In this document: positions 10,541 through 19,682 of the stretch, piece by piece | Position numbering within the stretch: position 1 is the stretch's first letter | Layout: every line of letters starts with the position of its first letter | Assembly (NCBI RefSeq): GCF_001690655.1 | Contig: NZ_LZHQ01000009.1 | Location: 1-64,000 of the forward strand | Length of the DNA stretch: 64,000 nt | From: Gilliamella sp. Occ3-1 | Lineage (GTDB): Bacteria; Pseudomonadota; Gammaproteobacteria; Enterobacterales; Orbaceae | Direction of reading: 5' to 3' | The notes under the pieces: model-generated | Told to the model about the DNA's origin: nothing | Seen by the model: the letters and a program-made list of their open reading frames with translations, nothing else | The model's database searches: none | Translations under genes and position numbers: made by a program

Positions 10541-11632
10541 CTATTTACGACGTAATCCCTCTGCATTTGCCGCTTTGATAGCGGCAAAAACTGTATTTGG
10601 GTTTATTTCGGCTAAAGAGTTGTGAATTGACTCGTTCTCAGCACATGCTAATATAGCGACTTTCATCAAGTCTTTATCACTGACATTAGCTAAGCCAATT
10701 TCAGCCAGCGTGGTTGGTAAACCGACAGATTCACAGAAATTATATACAGTTTCAATCATATCTGGATCACTATCGATTAACATTAACATTGCCAAAGTAC
10801 CTATTGCTACTTTTTCTCCATGCCAATAATCATGTGTTGCTTCTAATACAGTAAAGCCATTATGAATGGCATGGGCAGCAGACAACCCGCCACTTTCAAA
10901 ACCAAGCCCAGAAAGAAGAGTATTAGCTTCAATCACATGTTCCAGTGCAGGAGTAACGATTTTTTGCTCACACGCCTTTTTAGCTTGCACACCATATTTT
11001 AGTAATACATCAAAACAAAATCTCGCCAATGCAAATGCTGAAATCGGTCCAGGACGTCCTGTCATATTGCCAGCTCTAGATTGGCGACAATCTTCTGCTT
11101 CAAACCAAGTTGCTAAAGCATCACCCATTCCAGCAACTAAAAATCGTACTGGCGCTTTAGCAACAACATCAGAATCAACTAAAACAAGATCAGGATTGCG
11201 TGACAATAAAAAGTAGCGTTCAAACTCACCAGTTGGTGTATAAATAACCGATAATGCACTACAAGGTGCATCAGTTGACGCTAGTGTTGGCACAACCACA
11301 CAAGGAAAATTCAGTGTGCCAGCAACAGCCTTGGCTGTATCAATGGTCTTTCCACCACCAATACCAACAATAATATCAATATGTTCTATTTTTACTATCT
11401 GAATAATTCTGGCTATCTCTTCATCACTACATTCACGATTAAAAATATCAACAATAAATTCAATATTACCTTTTAATGATGTATCAATTGCACCGGATAG
11501 ATTTTTATGTGCGGATGGACTTTCAAGCAGTAGAGCTTTTTTGCCAAGTCTTACTAACTCTTGCCCTAAACAATTTTCAATTGCTTTGAAACCTTGAATA
11601 TAACGGTTGGGAAAAACTGCAGTAGTTATCAT
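10541..11632 (-). CDS. gldA: Glycerol dehydrogenase (iron-containing alcohol dehydrogenase family)
   Basis: GldA oxidises glycerol to dihydroxyacetone with NAD. The 363-residue product has the NAD-binding GIGGGKTIDTAKA near residue 92, STDAPCSALSVIYTPTGEF near 120, and metal-binding segments GMGDALATWFEA and HYWHGEKVAIGT. I chose the ATG at 11632 because a good AGGAG lies 8 bases upstream (11641-11645) and the product then begins like the family. A longer frame from 11671 lacks this support. Upstream and downstream gaps of over 170 bases suggest a single-gene unit. Confidence 0.88.
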   Translation of the reverse strand: MITTAVFPNRYIQGFKAIENCLGQELVRLGKKALLLESPSAHKNLSGAIDTSLKGNIEFIVDIFNRECSDEEIARIIQIVKIEHIDIIVGIGGGKTIDTAKAVAGTLNFPCVVVPTLASTDAPCSALSVIYTPTGEFERYFLLSRNPDLVLVDSDVVAKAPVRFLVAGMGDALATWFEAEDCRQSRAGNMTGRPGPISAFALARFCFDVLLKYGVQAKKACEQKIVTPALEHVIEANTLLSGLGFESGGLSAAHAIHNGFTVLEATHDYWHGEKVAIGTLAMLMLIDSDPDMIETVYNFCESVGLPTTLAEIGLANVSDKDLMKVAILACAENESIHNSLAEINPNTVFAAIKAANAEGLRRK

Positions 11633-11861
11633 AATTGTAGCTCCTAAAATGTGAAAATAAAACTTGAGCATACACTAAACATATCGTCTTCAATTAAGGA
11701 GAAAAAATATTTGTTGGTATGGATATAAATATAAAATATGCTTTAACATCCAATTTACCAAATATAATGTTGAAAAAATGAGGAATATGCCACATTTTTA
11801 TTTAATAAAATGAATTATTATTAACAATACATAAATAAGAGATGAATAAGAGATAAATAAT

Positions 11862-11884
11862 TCCCACCACTTTTAGTGATGGGA
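11862..11884 (-). terminator. Possible terminator of the fab operon
   Basis: A 10-base stem with one mismatch (11862-11871 with 11875-11884, 3-base loop) lies 13 bases past the fabF stop codon. The bases after it on the minus strand are AT-rich but not a clean run of T, so termination may be weak. Confidence 0.45.
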
Positions 11885-11897
11885 TAATAATTTAAAA

Positions 11898-13142
11898 TTA
11901 TATTTTTTTAAATAGTACCGAACCATTGGTTCCGCCAAAACCAAAAGAGTTACAAAGTGCATATTCTAAATTCTTAACCTGACGCGCTGTATGAGGAACA
12001 TAATCAAGATCACAGTCTTCATCAGGATTATCAAGATTAATTGTCGGCGGAACAGCTTGATCACGCAATGCTAAGACAGTAAAAATTGATTCAACCGCAC
12101 CAGCAGCACCTAATAAATGCCCTATCATAGATTTGGTTGAACTTACCATCACTTTACTAGCATTTTCTTTAAAAATACTTTTTACCGCTTGAGTTTCAGC
12201 TTTATCACCAGCAGGGGTCGATGTACCATGAGCATTAATATAACCAACTTGTTCTGGAGTAATACCTGCATCGCGTAGCGCACATTTCATTGCTAAGGCC
12301 GCACCACTACCACCGGCTGGAGGCGAAGTCATATGATAAGCATCACCACTCATACCAAATCCAACTAGTTCAGCGTAAATCTTAGCTCCACGTTTTTTGG
12401 CATGTTCATATTCTTCTAAGAACATAATTCCTGCACCATCACCCAACACAAAACCATCACGATCTTTATCCCAAGGTCGGCTTGCTGCTTTAGGATTGTC
12501 GTTGTTAGTTGATAAAGCACGAGCTGCACCAAAACCACCAATACCCAATGGAGTACTCGCTTTTTCGCCACCACCAGCTAACATCGCATCAGCATCACCA
12601 TAAGCAATCATGCGTGCTGCATGACCAATATTATGAACACCTGAAGAACAAGCTGTTGCAATAGTAATACTCGGTCCTTTTAATCCATAAATAATAGATA
12701 AATGACCCGCAATCATATTAACAATTGTTGATGGTACAAAAAACGGGCTAATTTTGCGTGGTCCACCATTTACTAATGCACTGTGGTTTTCTTCAATCAA
12801 CCCAAGTCCACCAATACCAGAACCTATAGCACAACCGATTCGTTCTGCGTTTTCATTCGTGATTTCAATGCCAGCATCTTGCATTGCCTGCATACCCGCA
12901 GCAACACCATATTGGATAAAATAATCCATTTTACGTGCATCTTTGCGTGAAATATTATAATCTTCACCATTAAAGTTTTTAACCACCGCGGCGAAGCGCG
13001 TTGCGAAAGGGGCTGTATCAAAGTGTTCTATGAGTCCAACACCACTTTGCCCAGCTAATAAAGCTTGCCAAGTGGATTCAACTGTATTACCTACAGGAGA
13101 TATCATGCCCATTCCAGTTACAACAACTCTGCGTTTAGACAC
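11898..13142 (-). CDS. fabF: 3-oxoacyl-ACP synthase II (beta-ketoacyl-ACP synthase II)
   Basis: FabF elongates acyl-ACP with malonyl-ACP. The 414 residues are full length. The catalytic Cys is in [13 protein letters not shown], and the two active-site histidines are in [11 protein letters not shown] and [11 protein letters not shown]. The C-terminal [11 protein letters not shown] is typical. The start codon is GTG at 13140-13142, preceded by GGAGG with good spacing; an ATG two bases upstream is out of frame. It is the last gene of the yceD-to-fabF cluster, separated from acpP by about 160 bases. Confidence 0.97.
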   Translation of the reverse strand: MSKRRVVVTGMGMISPVGNTVESTWQALLAGQSGVGLIEHFDTAPFATRFAAVVKNFNGEDYNISRKDARKMDYFIQYGVAAGMQAMQDAGIEITNENAERIGCAIGSGIGGLGLIEENHSALVNGGPRKISPFFVPSTIVNMIAGHLSIIYGLKGPSITIATACSSGVHNIGHAARMIAYGDADAMLAGGGEKASTPLGIGGFGAARALSTNNDNPKAASRPWDKDRDGFVLGDGAGIMFLEEYEHAKKRGAKIYAELVGFGMSGDAYHMTSPPAGGSGAALAMKCALRDAGITPEQVGYINAHGTSTPAGDKAETQAVKSIFKENASKVMVSSTKSMIGHLLGAAGAVESIFTVLALRDQAVPPTINLDNPDEDCDLDYVPHTARQVKNLEYALCNSFGFGGTNGSVLFKKI

Positions 13143-13262
13143 ATTGCCCTCCAGGAAAGGTTTGAAATGAAATTTGAATCATTGAAAAAATTTTATTTTG
13201 AGTTTTCTACAGATTTATACCAAGTTATCTTTAATTTAATAATTAAAGATATAAATACGAAC

Positions 13263-13284
13263 TAGGCGATCATTTGACCGCCTA
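13263..13284 (-). other. Hairpin between acpP and fabF
   Basis: TAGGCG (13263-13268) pairs with CGCCTA (13279-13284) in the acpP-fabF gap, 20 bases beyond the acpP stop. There is no T-run after it on the minus strand. It could be a weak attenuator or an RNA-processing or stability element that lets acpP mRNA accumulate above fabF mRNA. That role is inference only. Confidence 0.35.
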
Positions 13285-13304
13285 TCATGAAAACTCTACT
13301 AACC

Positions 13305-13538
13305 TTATTGATTTGCAGTAATATAATCAATTGCAGATTGAACAGTTGTAATTTTTTCAGCTTCTTCATCAGGAATTTCAGTATCAAATTCTTCTTCTAA
13401 AGCCATAACTAATTCAACTGTGTCAAGAGAGTCAGCGCCAAGATCTTCAATGAAAGAAGATTCGTTTTTAACTTCTTCCTCTTTTACACCAAGTTGCTCA
13501 ACAATAATTTTCTTAACTCGCTCTTCAATAGTGCTCAT
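13305..13538 (-). CDS. acpP: Acyl carrier protein
   Basis: AcpP carries growing acyl chains on a phosphopantetheine arm. The 77-residue protein has the modified serine at Ser37 in [11 protein letters not shown] and is strongly acidic, as expected. I chose the ATG at 13538, which gives the family length and the [10 protein letters not shown] start and has AGGA upstream. A frame reaching back to 13613 would add 25 unrelated residues. It lies between fabG and fabF in the conserved fatty-acid cluster. Confidence 0.97.
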   Translation of the reverse strand: MSTIEERVKKIIVEQLGVKEEEVKNESSFIEDLGADSLDTVELVMALEEEFDTEIPDEEAEKITTVQSAIDYITANQ

Positions 13539-13688
13539 ACTCTTTTTTTTCCTATAAAAATCGCCGAAAGTGGCGGTGAAAGTAATTTTATAAAATGTTG
13601 AAAAAGATGCCAATCATTTTCCAACCCAATTGCTTAGTTTTTGTTCAAAACGTTAAAATAATGGCTCATTTTACACTATTCTAACCAA

Positions 13689-14423
13689 TTACACCATATA
13701 CATGCCACCATTGACATGTAAAGTTTCACCAGTAATATAAGATGCTTCATCTGATACTAAAAATGCTACTGCATTAGCTATTTCTGCTGGTTCACCTAAT
13801 CTTCCAGCAGGAACTTGTGCTAATGTTAAAGATTTTTGTTCATCAGTTAATGCATCCGTCATATCAGTTGCAATAAAACCAGGTGCAACCACGTTAACAG
13901 TAATACCTCGTGATGCAACTTCACGTGCTAACGATTTACTAAAACCAATTAATCCAGCTTTAGCTGCCGCATAGTTAGCTTGGCCAGCATTTCCCATTGT
14001 GCCTACTACTGAGCCAATGGTTACAATTCTTCCATAGCGTTTTTTCATCATTGTGCGCAATAATGCTTTAGATAAGCGAAAAACAGATGTTAAATTTGTA
14101 TCCAAAATATCTTGCCATTCGTCTTCTTTCATTCGCATTAATAAATTGTCACGAGTAATACCTGCGTTATTAACCAAAATATCAATATCACCAAATTGAG
14201 CCTTAATTGCACCCATAACCGACTCAATTGATGTCTCATCAGTCACATTTAAAGCAAAACCTTTACCATTTGATCCTAAGTAATGGCTAATAGCTTCAGC
14301 ACCTTTTTCTGTTGTTGCCGTACCAATAACAGTTGCGCCACAAGCGACTAATTTTTCTGCAATTGCTTTACCAATTCCACGACTTGCGCCCGTAACTAAA
14401 GCAATTTTTCCTGATAGGTTCAT
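13689..14423 (-). CDS. fabG: 3-oxoacyl-ACP reductase
   Basis: FabG reduces 3-oxoacyl-ACP with NADPH and is a classical short-chain dehydrogenase. Present are TGASRGIGKA (11-20), NNAGITRDN, the catalytic Ser in TIGSVVGTMG, and the YAAAK Tyr-Lys pair. The C-terminal GETLHVNGGMYMV matches E. coli. The ATG at 14423 gives 244 residues, the E. coli length, with AGAGGTGG close upstream. An in-frame start at 14441 is less likely. It begins 19 bases after fabD. Confidence 0.97.
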   Translation of the reverse strand: MNLSGKIALVTGASRGIGKAIAEKLVACGATVIGTATTEKGAEAISHYLGSNGKGFALNVTDETSIESVMGAIKAQFGDIDILVNNAGITRDNLLMRMKEDEWQDILDTNLTSVFRLSKALLRTMMKKRYGRIVTIGSVVGTMGNAGQANYAAAKAGLIGFSKSLAREVASRGITVNVVAPGFIATDMTDALTDEQKSLTLAQVPAGRLGEPAEIANAVAFLVSDEASYITGETLHVNGGMYMV

Positions 14424-14442
14424 AACCACCTCTTTTACCATT

Positions 14443-15378
14443 TTACTTTGTGTTTTCTAATGCCGTTTCTAATGATACTTTATCATTAACCACAAGACCA
14501 GAAAGTGTATCAACAATACGTTTAGTTAATCCAGTTAATACTTTCCCTGGCCCCATTTCAACTAAAAGTTTTACATCTTGTTTTGCCATATACTCAACAG
14601 TTTCAGTCCAACGTACAGGGCTGTAAAGCTGAGCAATTAATGCAGTTTTAATTTTTTCTGCAGATGTTTCAACTTTAACATCAACATTATTGATAACAGC
14701 AAACTTTGGTGTGTTAAATTCAATATCATTTAATGTAGTGGCTAATTTGTCAGCTGCTGGCTTCATTAACGCACAATGTGATGGCACGCTTACAGCAAGC
14801 GATAATGCACGCTTAGCACCCGCATCTTTACATCGTGAGCCTGCACGTTCAACAGCTTCCTTATTACCAGCAATAACTACTTGGCCAGGTGAATTAAAAT
14901 TCACTGGCGCAACAATCTGCCCTTGAGCCGCTTGTTCACATGCTTTGCTAATTGATTCGTTATCTAATCCAATAATAGCATACATTGCACCTGTGCCACT
15001 TGGCACGGCTTCTTGCATTAATTTTCCGCGTAATTCGACTAATTTAATCGCCTCTTTAAAATCAATCACACCTGCACAAACTAAAGCAGAATATTCGCCT
15101 AAACTATGACCTGCCATAAAATCGGGTTGAGTACCATTAACACTTTGCCAGACTCTAAATATTGCAACAGATGAAGCAAGTAGTGCTGGTTGTGTTTGCC
15201 ATGTTTTATTTAGTTCTTCAACTGGGCCTTTTTGTACTAAATCCCACAAATCATAACCTAACACATCAGAAGCTTCATCAAATGTTGATTTGACAATCGG
15301 AAAATTATCAGCAAGATCTTTTAACATACCGACAGCTTGAGAGCCTTGTCCTGGAAATACCATTGCAAATTTGGTCAT
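14443..15378 (-). CDS. fabD: Malonyl-CoA:ACP transacylase
   Basis: FabD loads malonyl groups from CoA to ACP. The 311 residues open with FAMVFPGQGSQAVGM. The nucleophilic Ser92 lies in GHSLGEYSA, and the second catalytic residue, His, is in VSVPSHCALM near residue 200. The ATG at 15378, preceded by AAGGA, gives the family start; an upstream in-frame ATG at 15396 adds six residues and lacks a ribosome site. Confidence 0.96.
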   Translation of the reverse strand: MTKFAMVFPGQGSQAVGMLKDLADNFPIVKSTFDEASDVLGYDLWDLVQKGPVEELNKTWQTQPALLASSVAIFRVWQSVNGTQPDFMAGHSLGEYSALVCAGVIDFKEAIKLVELRGKLMQEAVPSGTGAMYAIIGLDNESISKACEQAAQGQIVAPVNFNSPGQVVIAGNKEAVERAGSRCKDAGAKRALSLAVSVPSHCALMKPAADKLATTLNDIEFNTPKFAVINNVDVKVETSAEKIKTALIAQLYSPVRWTETVEYMAKQDVKLLVEMGPGKVLTGLTKRIVDTLSGLVVNDKVSLETALENTK

Positions 15379-15413
15379 TCTTAAATCCTTGATCATTAAA
15401 AATACTTCATAAA

Positions 15414-16367
15414 CTAAAATCTAACTAGTGCAGATCCCCAAACAAATCCGCCACCAAAGGCTTCCAATAAAATTAGGTGGCCTCGTTGAATTCGTCCATC
15501 TCTTACACCTGCATCTAAAGCACAAGGCACAGAAGCAGCAGAAGTATTACCCTGCTTATCTAATGTGACAATAACTTTATTCATATCCATATCTAGGCGT
15601 TTTGCGGTTGCAGAAATAATTCTTAAATTAGCTTGATGGGGGACTAACCAATCTAAATCTGCTTTGTTGAGCGTGTTCTCAGTTAAAAGCTCGTCAACCA
15701 AATTTGACAGCTCTTTAACTGCCACTTTAAACACTTCATTGCCATGCATTGTCATATAAACAGGATCATTCATATTACGGCGATCAACATATGGATATTT
15801 TAATAGATCACCATAACGACCATCAGCATGAAGATGCGAAGCAATAATACCTGGTTCTTCTGATGCGCCGACAACAACCGCTCCTGCACCATCCCCAAAA
15901 ATGATAATGGTGCCTCGATCATTTGGATCAACACCACGGGTTAACATGTCAGAACCAACAACTAAAGCATTTTTAATTGCACCACTTTTAACATATTTGT
16001 CAGCAATATCAAGCGCATAAATAAACCCAGAACAAGCAGCTGACACGTCAAAAGCAACGACATCACCAATACCTAATTTAGCTTGTAATTCTGTTGCTGA
16101 ACTTGGAAATGCATTGACCGAAGTTGCTGTTGCAACAATAATCATACCGATTTCTTCTTTATCGATATTGGCCATTTCAATTGCATTTATAGCAGCTTCA
16201 TAAGCCATACTTGTTACAGTTTCATCTGGCGCTGCGATACGTCTTTCTTTAATACCAGTACGCGTTGTGATCCATTCATCACTGGTATCAACCATTTTTT
16301 CAAGATCTGCATTAGTTCTTATCTGTTTTGGAAGATAACTCCCAGTTCCTAATATCTTTGTATACAT
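15414..16367 (-). CDS. fabH: 3-oxoacyl-ACP synthase III
   Basis: FabH starts fatty acid synthesis by condensing acetyl-CoA with malonyl-ACP. The 317 residues equal the E. coli length. Cys112 is in [12 protein letters not shown], the active-site His is in VPHQANLRI, and the Asn is in GNTSAASVP. The C-terminal [17 protein letters not shown] is typical. Only four bases separate it from the plsX stop codon, so the two are closely coupled. Confidence 0.97.
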   Translation of the reverse strand: MYTKILGTGSYLPKQIRTNADLEKMVDTSDEWITTRTGIKERRIAAPDETVTSMAYEAAINAIEMANIDKEEIGMIIVATATSVNAFPSSATELQAKLGIGDVVAFDVSAACSGFIYALDIADKYVKSGAIKNALVVGSDMLTRGVDPNDRGTIIIFGDGAGAVVVGASEEPGIIASHLHADGRYGDLLKYPYVDRRNMNDPVYMTMHGNEVFKVAVKELSNLVDELLTENTLNKADLDWLVPHQANLRIISATAKRLDMDMNKVIVTLDKQGNTSAASVPCALDAGVRDGRIQRGHLILLEAFGGGFVWGSALVRF

Positions 16368-16371
16368 CTAA

Positions 16372-17418
16372 TTATTCGCTCTTGGGTAGTGCGGAAGAAA
16401 GGCTCGTTGCAATCTTCTCAGGTATATTTGTTTGTATAGCCAAAATAGCTTGTTCTATTGCTGCATAAAATGATTTTTGATTGGCACTACCGTGACTTTT
16501 AATCACAATACTTCGAAGTCCAAGCAAGCAAGCACCATTATATCGTCCGGGATCTAAATAACCAAAATTTTTTGCAATTTTCCTTTGTAGCCATTTACTC
16601 AATAATTTCAATAATAGTGAATGATGACCTAACGATAATTTAAAAGAAGACATAAAAATTTTTATTAAACCTTCTACTGTTTTTAACGTTACATTACCCA
16701 CAAAACCATCACAAACAAGTACATCGGTTTTACCCGTTAAAAGTTCGTTACCTTCTAAATAACCGATATAATTAATTTTGTTATTTGATTTCAAAATAGC
16801 AGAAGCCGCACGAATTTTATCCAAACCTTTAATGTCTTCTTCACCAATATTAAGTAATGCAACACGAGGATATTCAATATTAAGCACTGTTTTAGCTAAA
16901 ATTTCACCCATTATCGCAAACTGAACTAACATATCACTATCACACTCAGCATTAGCTCCTAAATCCAATACTACTGTATTTTGATTGTTTAATGCTGGAA
17001 CTATAGCAACGAGTGCAGGACGATCTATACCCGTCAATGAATGCAAAAGTAGTTTTGACAGCCCCATTAATGCACCAGTATTACCAGCACTTACACATGC
17101 TTGAGCTTTATTATCTTTAACTAGTTCAAGCGCAATTCTCATAGAAGATCCTTGACTATGACGAATTGCATAAGAAGGTTTCATATCATTAGCTATTACT
17201 GATGTCGATTCTATCAACATTAATCGACCTTCTTGTTGGTATTGAGTAATTAACTTTGCTTTTTCTTTAGGCAAAAAAAGATTGATTTCTGTTAGACACC
17301 CTACCAGAAAAATTGAAAGAGTTGGATAATTATTTAGTGCTTGTATTGCAGCAGGAACAACAATACGAGGACCGAAGTCCCCGCTCATAGCATCTAACGC
17401 AATGGTTAGATTATCCAA
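16372..17418 (-). CDS. plsX: Phosphate acyltransferase
   Basis: PlsX converts acyl-ACP to acyl-phosphate for phospholipid synthesis. The 348 residues begin with [14 protein letters not shown]; the E. coli family more often reads DxMGGDxGP here, so MSGD is a small variation. GNTGALMG and [16 protein letters not shown] are also recognisable. The start is TTG at 17416-17418, preceded by AGGTGA, with no better ATG or GTG nearby. It follows rpmF by 33 bases. Confidence 0.95.
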   Translation of the reverse strand: MDNLTIALDAMSGDFGPRIVVPAAIQALNNYPTLSIFLVGCLTEINLFLPKEKAKLITQYQQEGRLMLIESTSVIANDMKPSYAIRHSQGSSMRIALELVKDNKAQACVSAGNTGALMGLSKLLLHSLTGIDRPALVAIVPALNNQNTVVLDLGANAECDSDMLVQFAIMGEILAKTVLNIEYPRVALLNIGEEDIKGLDKIRAASAILKSNNKINYIGYLEGNELLTGKTDVLVCDGFVGNVTLKTVEGLIKIFMSSFKLSLGHHSLLLKLLSKWLQRKIAKNFGYLDPGRYNGACLLGLRSIVIKSHGSANQKSFYAAIEQAILAIQTNIPEKIATSLSSALPKSE

Positions 17419-17451
17419 AATGTCACCTGAGGATTTCTAATTACTAAATAA

Positions 17452-17619
17452 TTATTTAGAAATCACTTTACGACCACGATAATAACCATCAGCGGTTACG
17501 TGATGACGCAAATGTGTTTTACCTGATTCATCAACTGAGATATTAGCAACAGTTAATGCATCATGAGAACGACGCATACCACGTTTTGCACGAGTTTTAC
17601 GATTCTGTTGAACAGCCAT
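17452..17619 (-). CDS. rpmF: 50S ribosomal protein L32
   Basis: This small gene encodes 55 residues starting [20 protein letters not shown] and ending [12 protein letters not shown], which is L32 from end to end. L32 is a late-assembly protein of the large ribosomal subunit. It lies between yceD (4-base gap) and plsX, the arrangement found in E. coli, and links ribosome and membrane synthesis in one transcript. It is short enough to be missed by ORF callers with a length cut-off. Confidence 0.97.
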   Translation of the reverse strand: MAVQQNRKTRAKRGMRRSHDALTVANISVDESGKTHLRHHVTADGYYRGRKVISK

Positions 17620-17623
17620 GGAT

Positions 17624-18133
17624 TTACCCCTTATTCTTTAAACTAACTAAAATTGCAAATGGATTTGTTTTTTCATTCTCAGTAGGAATTTCACCAAATA
17701 CCATATCTGCCTCTGACACTTCGCAGTGTTTACTATCATGTACCGGCGCAATTGGTAACGAGAGAATAATTTCGTCCTCAAGTAACGCTAATATATCTAC
17801 TTCACCAAACTCGTTCATCAAAACGGGTTCATAATGTTCCGGTAGCGTCTCTGCTTGAGCATCGCTCTTAACAGGACTAAATTTATTCGTCACATGAACT
17901 TCAGTGACAAAAGGTTTAAAACAACGTTGACAAGTTTGTTCTAACGTTAATTTTGCATCAATATTGATAATGCAGAGTTTTTGTTCATCATAATAAAAAG
18001 ACAAACTACACTCAATATCACTTTTTGGGCTATCAACCCTATTTACCGCTTGAAGTGGATAATATCCAATATAATCAAGTCGTTTTTGTGCCGATTTAAT
18101 CGGGTCAATAGTAAATGGTAATTTATTTTGCAT
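17624..18133 (-). CDS. yceD: YceD family protein (DUF177), 23S rRNA accumulation protein
   Basis: YceD proteins are needed for normal 23S rRNA accumulation; the mechanism is not settled. The 169 residues contain the family pattern TCQRCFKPF (residues about 70-78) and the C-terminal acidic part with [13 protein letters not shown] and [12 protein letters not shown]. It is the first gene of the cluster that continues through rpmF, plsX and the fab genes, and a good promoter lies 70-98 bases upstream. Confidence 0.92.
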   Translation of the reverse strand: MQNKLPFTIDPIKSAQKRLDYIGYYPLQAVNRVDSPKSDIECSLSFYYDEQKLCIINIDAKLTLEQTCQRCFKPFVTEVHVTNKFSPVKSDAQAETLPEHYEPVLMNEFGEVDILALLEDEIILSLPIAPVHDSKHCEVSEADMVFGEIPTENEKTNPFAILVSLKNKG

Positions 18134-18165
18134 AAGATATGCATACTACCTTAAAAAATTTTTTT

Positions 18166-18185
18166 AGTGTAGTTAAAAACTACAC
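18166..18185 (-). other. Hairpin in the yceD 5' leader
   Basis: GTGTAGTT (18167-18174) pairs perfectly with AACTACAC (18178-18185) around a 3-base loop. On the minus strand it is followed by TAAAAAAATTTTTT, and it lies between the promoter and the yceD start. It resembles an attenuator, except that an A-run comes before the T-run. A regulatory role is possible but unproven. Confidence 0.4.
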
Positions 18186-18202
18186 AATGCCATAAGGCGC
18201 GC

Positions 18203-18231
18203 ATATTACCTTTAAATCAAGGTTTCGTCAA
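18203..18231 (-). promoter_or_regulatory. Promoter of the yceD-rpmF-plsX-fab operon
   Basis: On the minus strand a TTGACG -35 box (18226-18231) and a TAATAT -10 box (18203-18208) are 17 bases apart, followed by GCGCGCC near the expected start site. This is one of the best sigma-70 matches in the window. It is located so that transcription runs into yceD. Confidence 0.7.
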
Positions 18232-18423
18232 TGGGATCACACAATATAATTTGTTTGAGTTGTTGATTATTACTTTAATATTCATTTTGTTAATGATTAT
18301 TTTTTTCTTGTAAAGTTTTTTCAGAAAACACCCATATTTCAGTATAAAAGTAGTTATTTTGGTCTTTTCATTTATTATGATAATCGACACAAACTATCTT
18401 TCATAATCGCTCGAAAATCATCA

Positions 18424-18448
18424 TGTAACTATCCCCTAAAATAGTACA
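18424..18448 (+). repeat. Left terminal inverted repeat of the IS3-family element
   Basis: The 25 bases begin TGTAACTATCCCC and end TAGTACA. They match the reverse complement of 19596-19621 with one gap and a few substitutions, which sets the left end of the element. Confidence 0.7.
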
Positions 18449-18496
18449 GCAAAAAAGTAGAAAATTCTCTATGATAAAAATAAAGGGGATTTAATT

Positions 18497-18753
18497 ATGA
18501 AAAAATGACTGAACATCAAATCGTAGCTATTTTAAAAGAAGCTGAAGCTGGTCTTCCCGTTAAAGAGCTGTGCCATAAATATGGCATGGGTAATTCAACT
18601 TTTTATAAATGGTGAGAAAAATACGGCGGAATTGAAACTTCGGATATCAAACGCTTAAAGGAGCTTGAAGCCTAAAACCGCAAGTTTAAGCAGATGTTTG
18701 CCGAACTGAGCTTAAAATCCCAGCTTCAGGAAGAAATCATAAAAAAGCTTTAG
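18497..18753 (+). pseudogene. IS3-family transposase OrfA remnant
   Basis: The reading frame from 18505 encodes TEHQIVAILKEAEAGLPVKE, a typical helix-turn-helix start of IS3 OrfA proteins that binds the element ends. The ATG at 18497 is out of frame with it after two lysine codons. In-frame stops occur at 18613 (TGA where the family has an arginine after YKW) and 18673 (TAA), before the natural end at 18751-18753. The gene is dead. Confidence 0.85.
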
Positions 18754-19621
18754 TGCTCACAAAAAGGCACGTAAAACGTGGGCACAGCAACTACAACAAA
18801 ATCATTCGGTTAGTATTGCTATGAATTGTGCCATTGTTGGCTTAAGTCGTTGTGCTTACTATTATCAACCTAAGTTACAGGATGATTCAGTGATTGTTTC
18901 GGTGTTGAATGCTATCACAGACCGGCATTTACGCTGGGGCTTTCCTAAATGCTTTAATCGTATCAAAAAACTCAGCTATAAATGGAATCATAAACGAGTG
19001 TATCGGGTATATTGTGAGTTGAAACTTAATATTAGAGCTAAACGTTAAAAAACGTATCCCCCTCATGAACACCAGAAAAGCTATTGGTTCCTAATAAACA
19101 AGGTGAATGTTGGTCAATGGATTTTATGAGTGACAGTAGCCGTAATCAACGTCGCTTTAGAACATTCAATGTCATCGATGACTTTAATCGTGAGGCGTTA
19201 GGTATTGATATTGCAGTGAGCTTACCAGCAGGAAGAATTACCCGTTACTTAGATAAACTGGCCGAATATCATGGGTATCCATTAAAAATACGGGTCGATA
19301 ATGGGCCAAAATTTACAGGAAAAACCTTAATAAACTGGGCTAAATCACATGATATAACCATTGATTATATAAAGCCTAGTAGCCCTTATCAAAATGGCTT
19401 TATTGAACGATTTAACCGTTCGTACCATACAGAGGTATTGGATTTATATCTTTTTAATAATCTGGAACAGGTAAGGAAGGTAACCGAAGAATGGTTAACG
19501 ATTGATAACACGGAAAGACCGCATGAGGCATTAAATAACATGACACCGATTGAGTATAAAACACTAACAAGCAGCTTAATTTTCTACGTGAGTTGTGTAC
19601 TAAGTTTGGGGGGTATTTACA
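18743..19621 (+). pseudogene. IS3-family transposase OrfB remnant (DDE integrase)
   Basis: The first part (from 18743) encodes VGLSRCAYYYQPKL and YKWNHKRVYRVYCEL. It ends at a stop near 19046. The frame then shifts and resumes around 19069 with VPNKQGECWSMDFMSD. The DDE residues survive: Asp in SMDFMSD, Asp in VDNGPKF and Glu in GFIERFNRSY. The usual Glu next to the second Asp is Lys. The second frame runs through the right terminal repeat to 19668, so its own stop codon is lost. At least two indels separate it from a working gene. Confidence 0.85.
19596..19621 (-). repeat. Right terminal inverted repeat of the IS3-family element
   Basis: Read on the minus strand, the sequence begins TGTAAATACCCCCC and ends TAGTACA, mirroring the left end. 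It stops only 5 bases before the T-run of the rpoC terminator. Confidence 0.7.
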
Positions 19622-19625
19622 ATAT

Positions 19626-19651
19626 AAAAAATAGCACGCTGTGCGTGCTAT
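19626..19651 (-). terminator. Rho-independent terminator of rpoC
   Basis: A perfect 9-base stem, ATAGCACGC (19631-19639) with GCGTGCTAT (19643-19651) and a 3-base loop, is followed on the minus strand by a run of six T (19631-19626). It lies 31 bases past the rpoC stop codon and ends the rplK-to-rpoC transcription unit. Confidence 0.9.
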
Positions 19652-19682
19652 TTATAAATCAAATCTAATGAAACTATTGATT

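Larger units (their letters stand above)
18424..19621 (+). mobile_element. Degenerate IS3-family insertion sequence
   Basis: Imperfect terminal inverted repeats lie at 18424-18448 and 19596-19621. Both start TGTAA when read inward, with a C-rich block and a shared TAGTACA end. The 1,198-base length and two consecutive reading frames (a helix-turn-helix OrfA and a DDE OrfB) are typical of the IS3 family. Both frames carry stops or frameshifts, so the element cannot make its own transposase. The flanks (TCA on the left, ATA on the right) show no target duplication. It fills the gap between the rpoC terminator and the fab operon promoter. Confidence 0.85.

Noticed and set aside
10399-10587. 62-residue minus frame between dnaE and gldA
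   Set aside because: It overlaps the end of gldA, has no ribosome site and resembles translated AT-rich spacer.
18421-19624. Target-site duplication around the IS3-family element
   Set aside because: The three bases on the left (TCA) and right (ATA) differ, so no duplication can be claimed.
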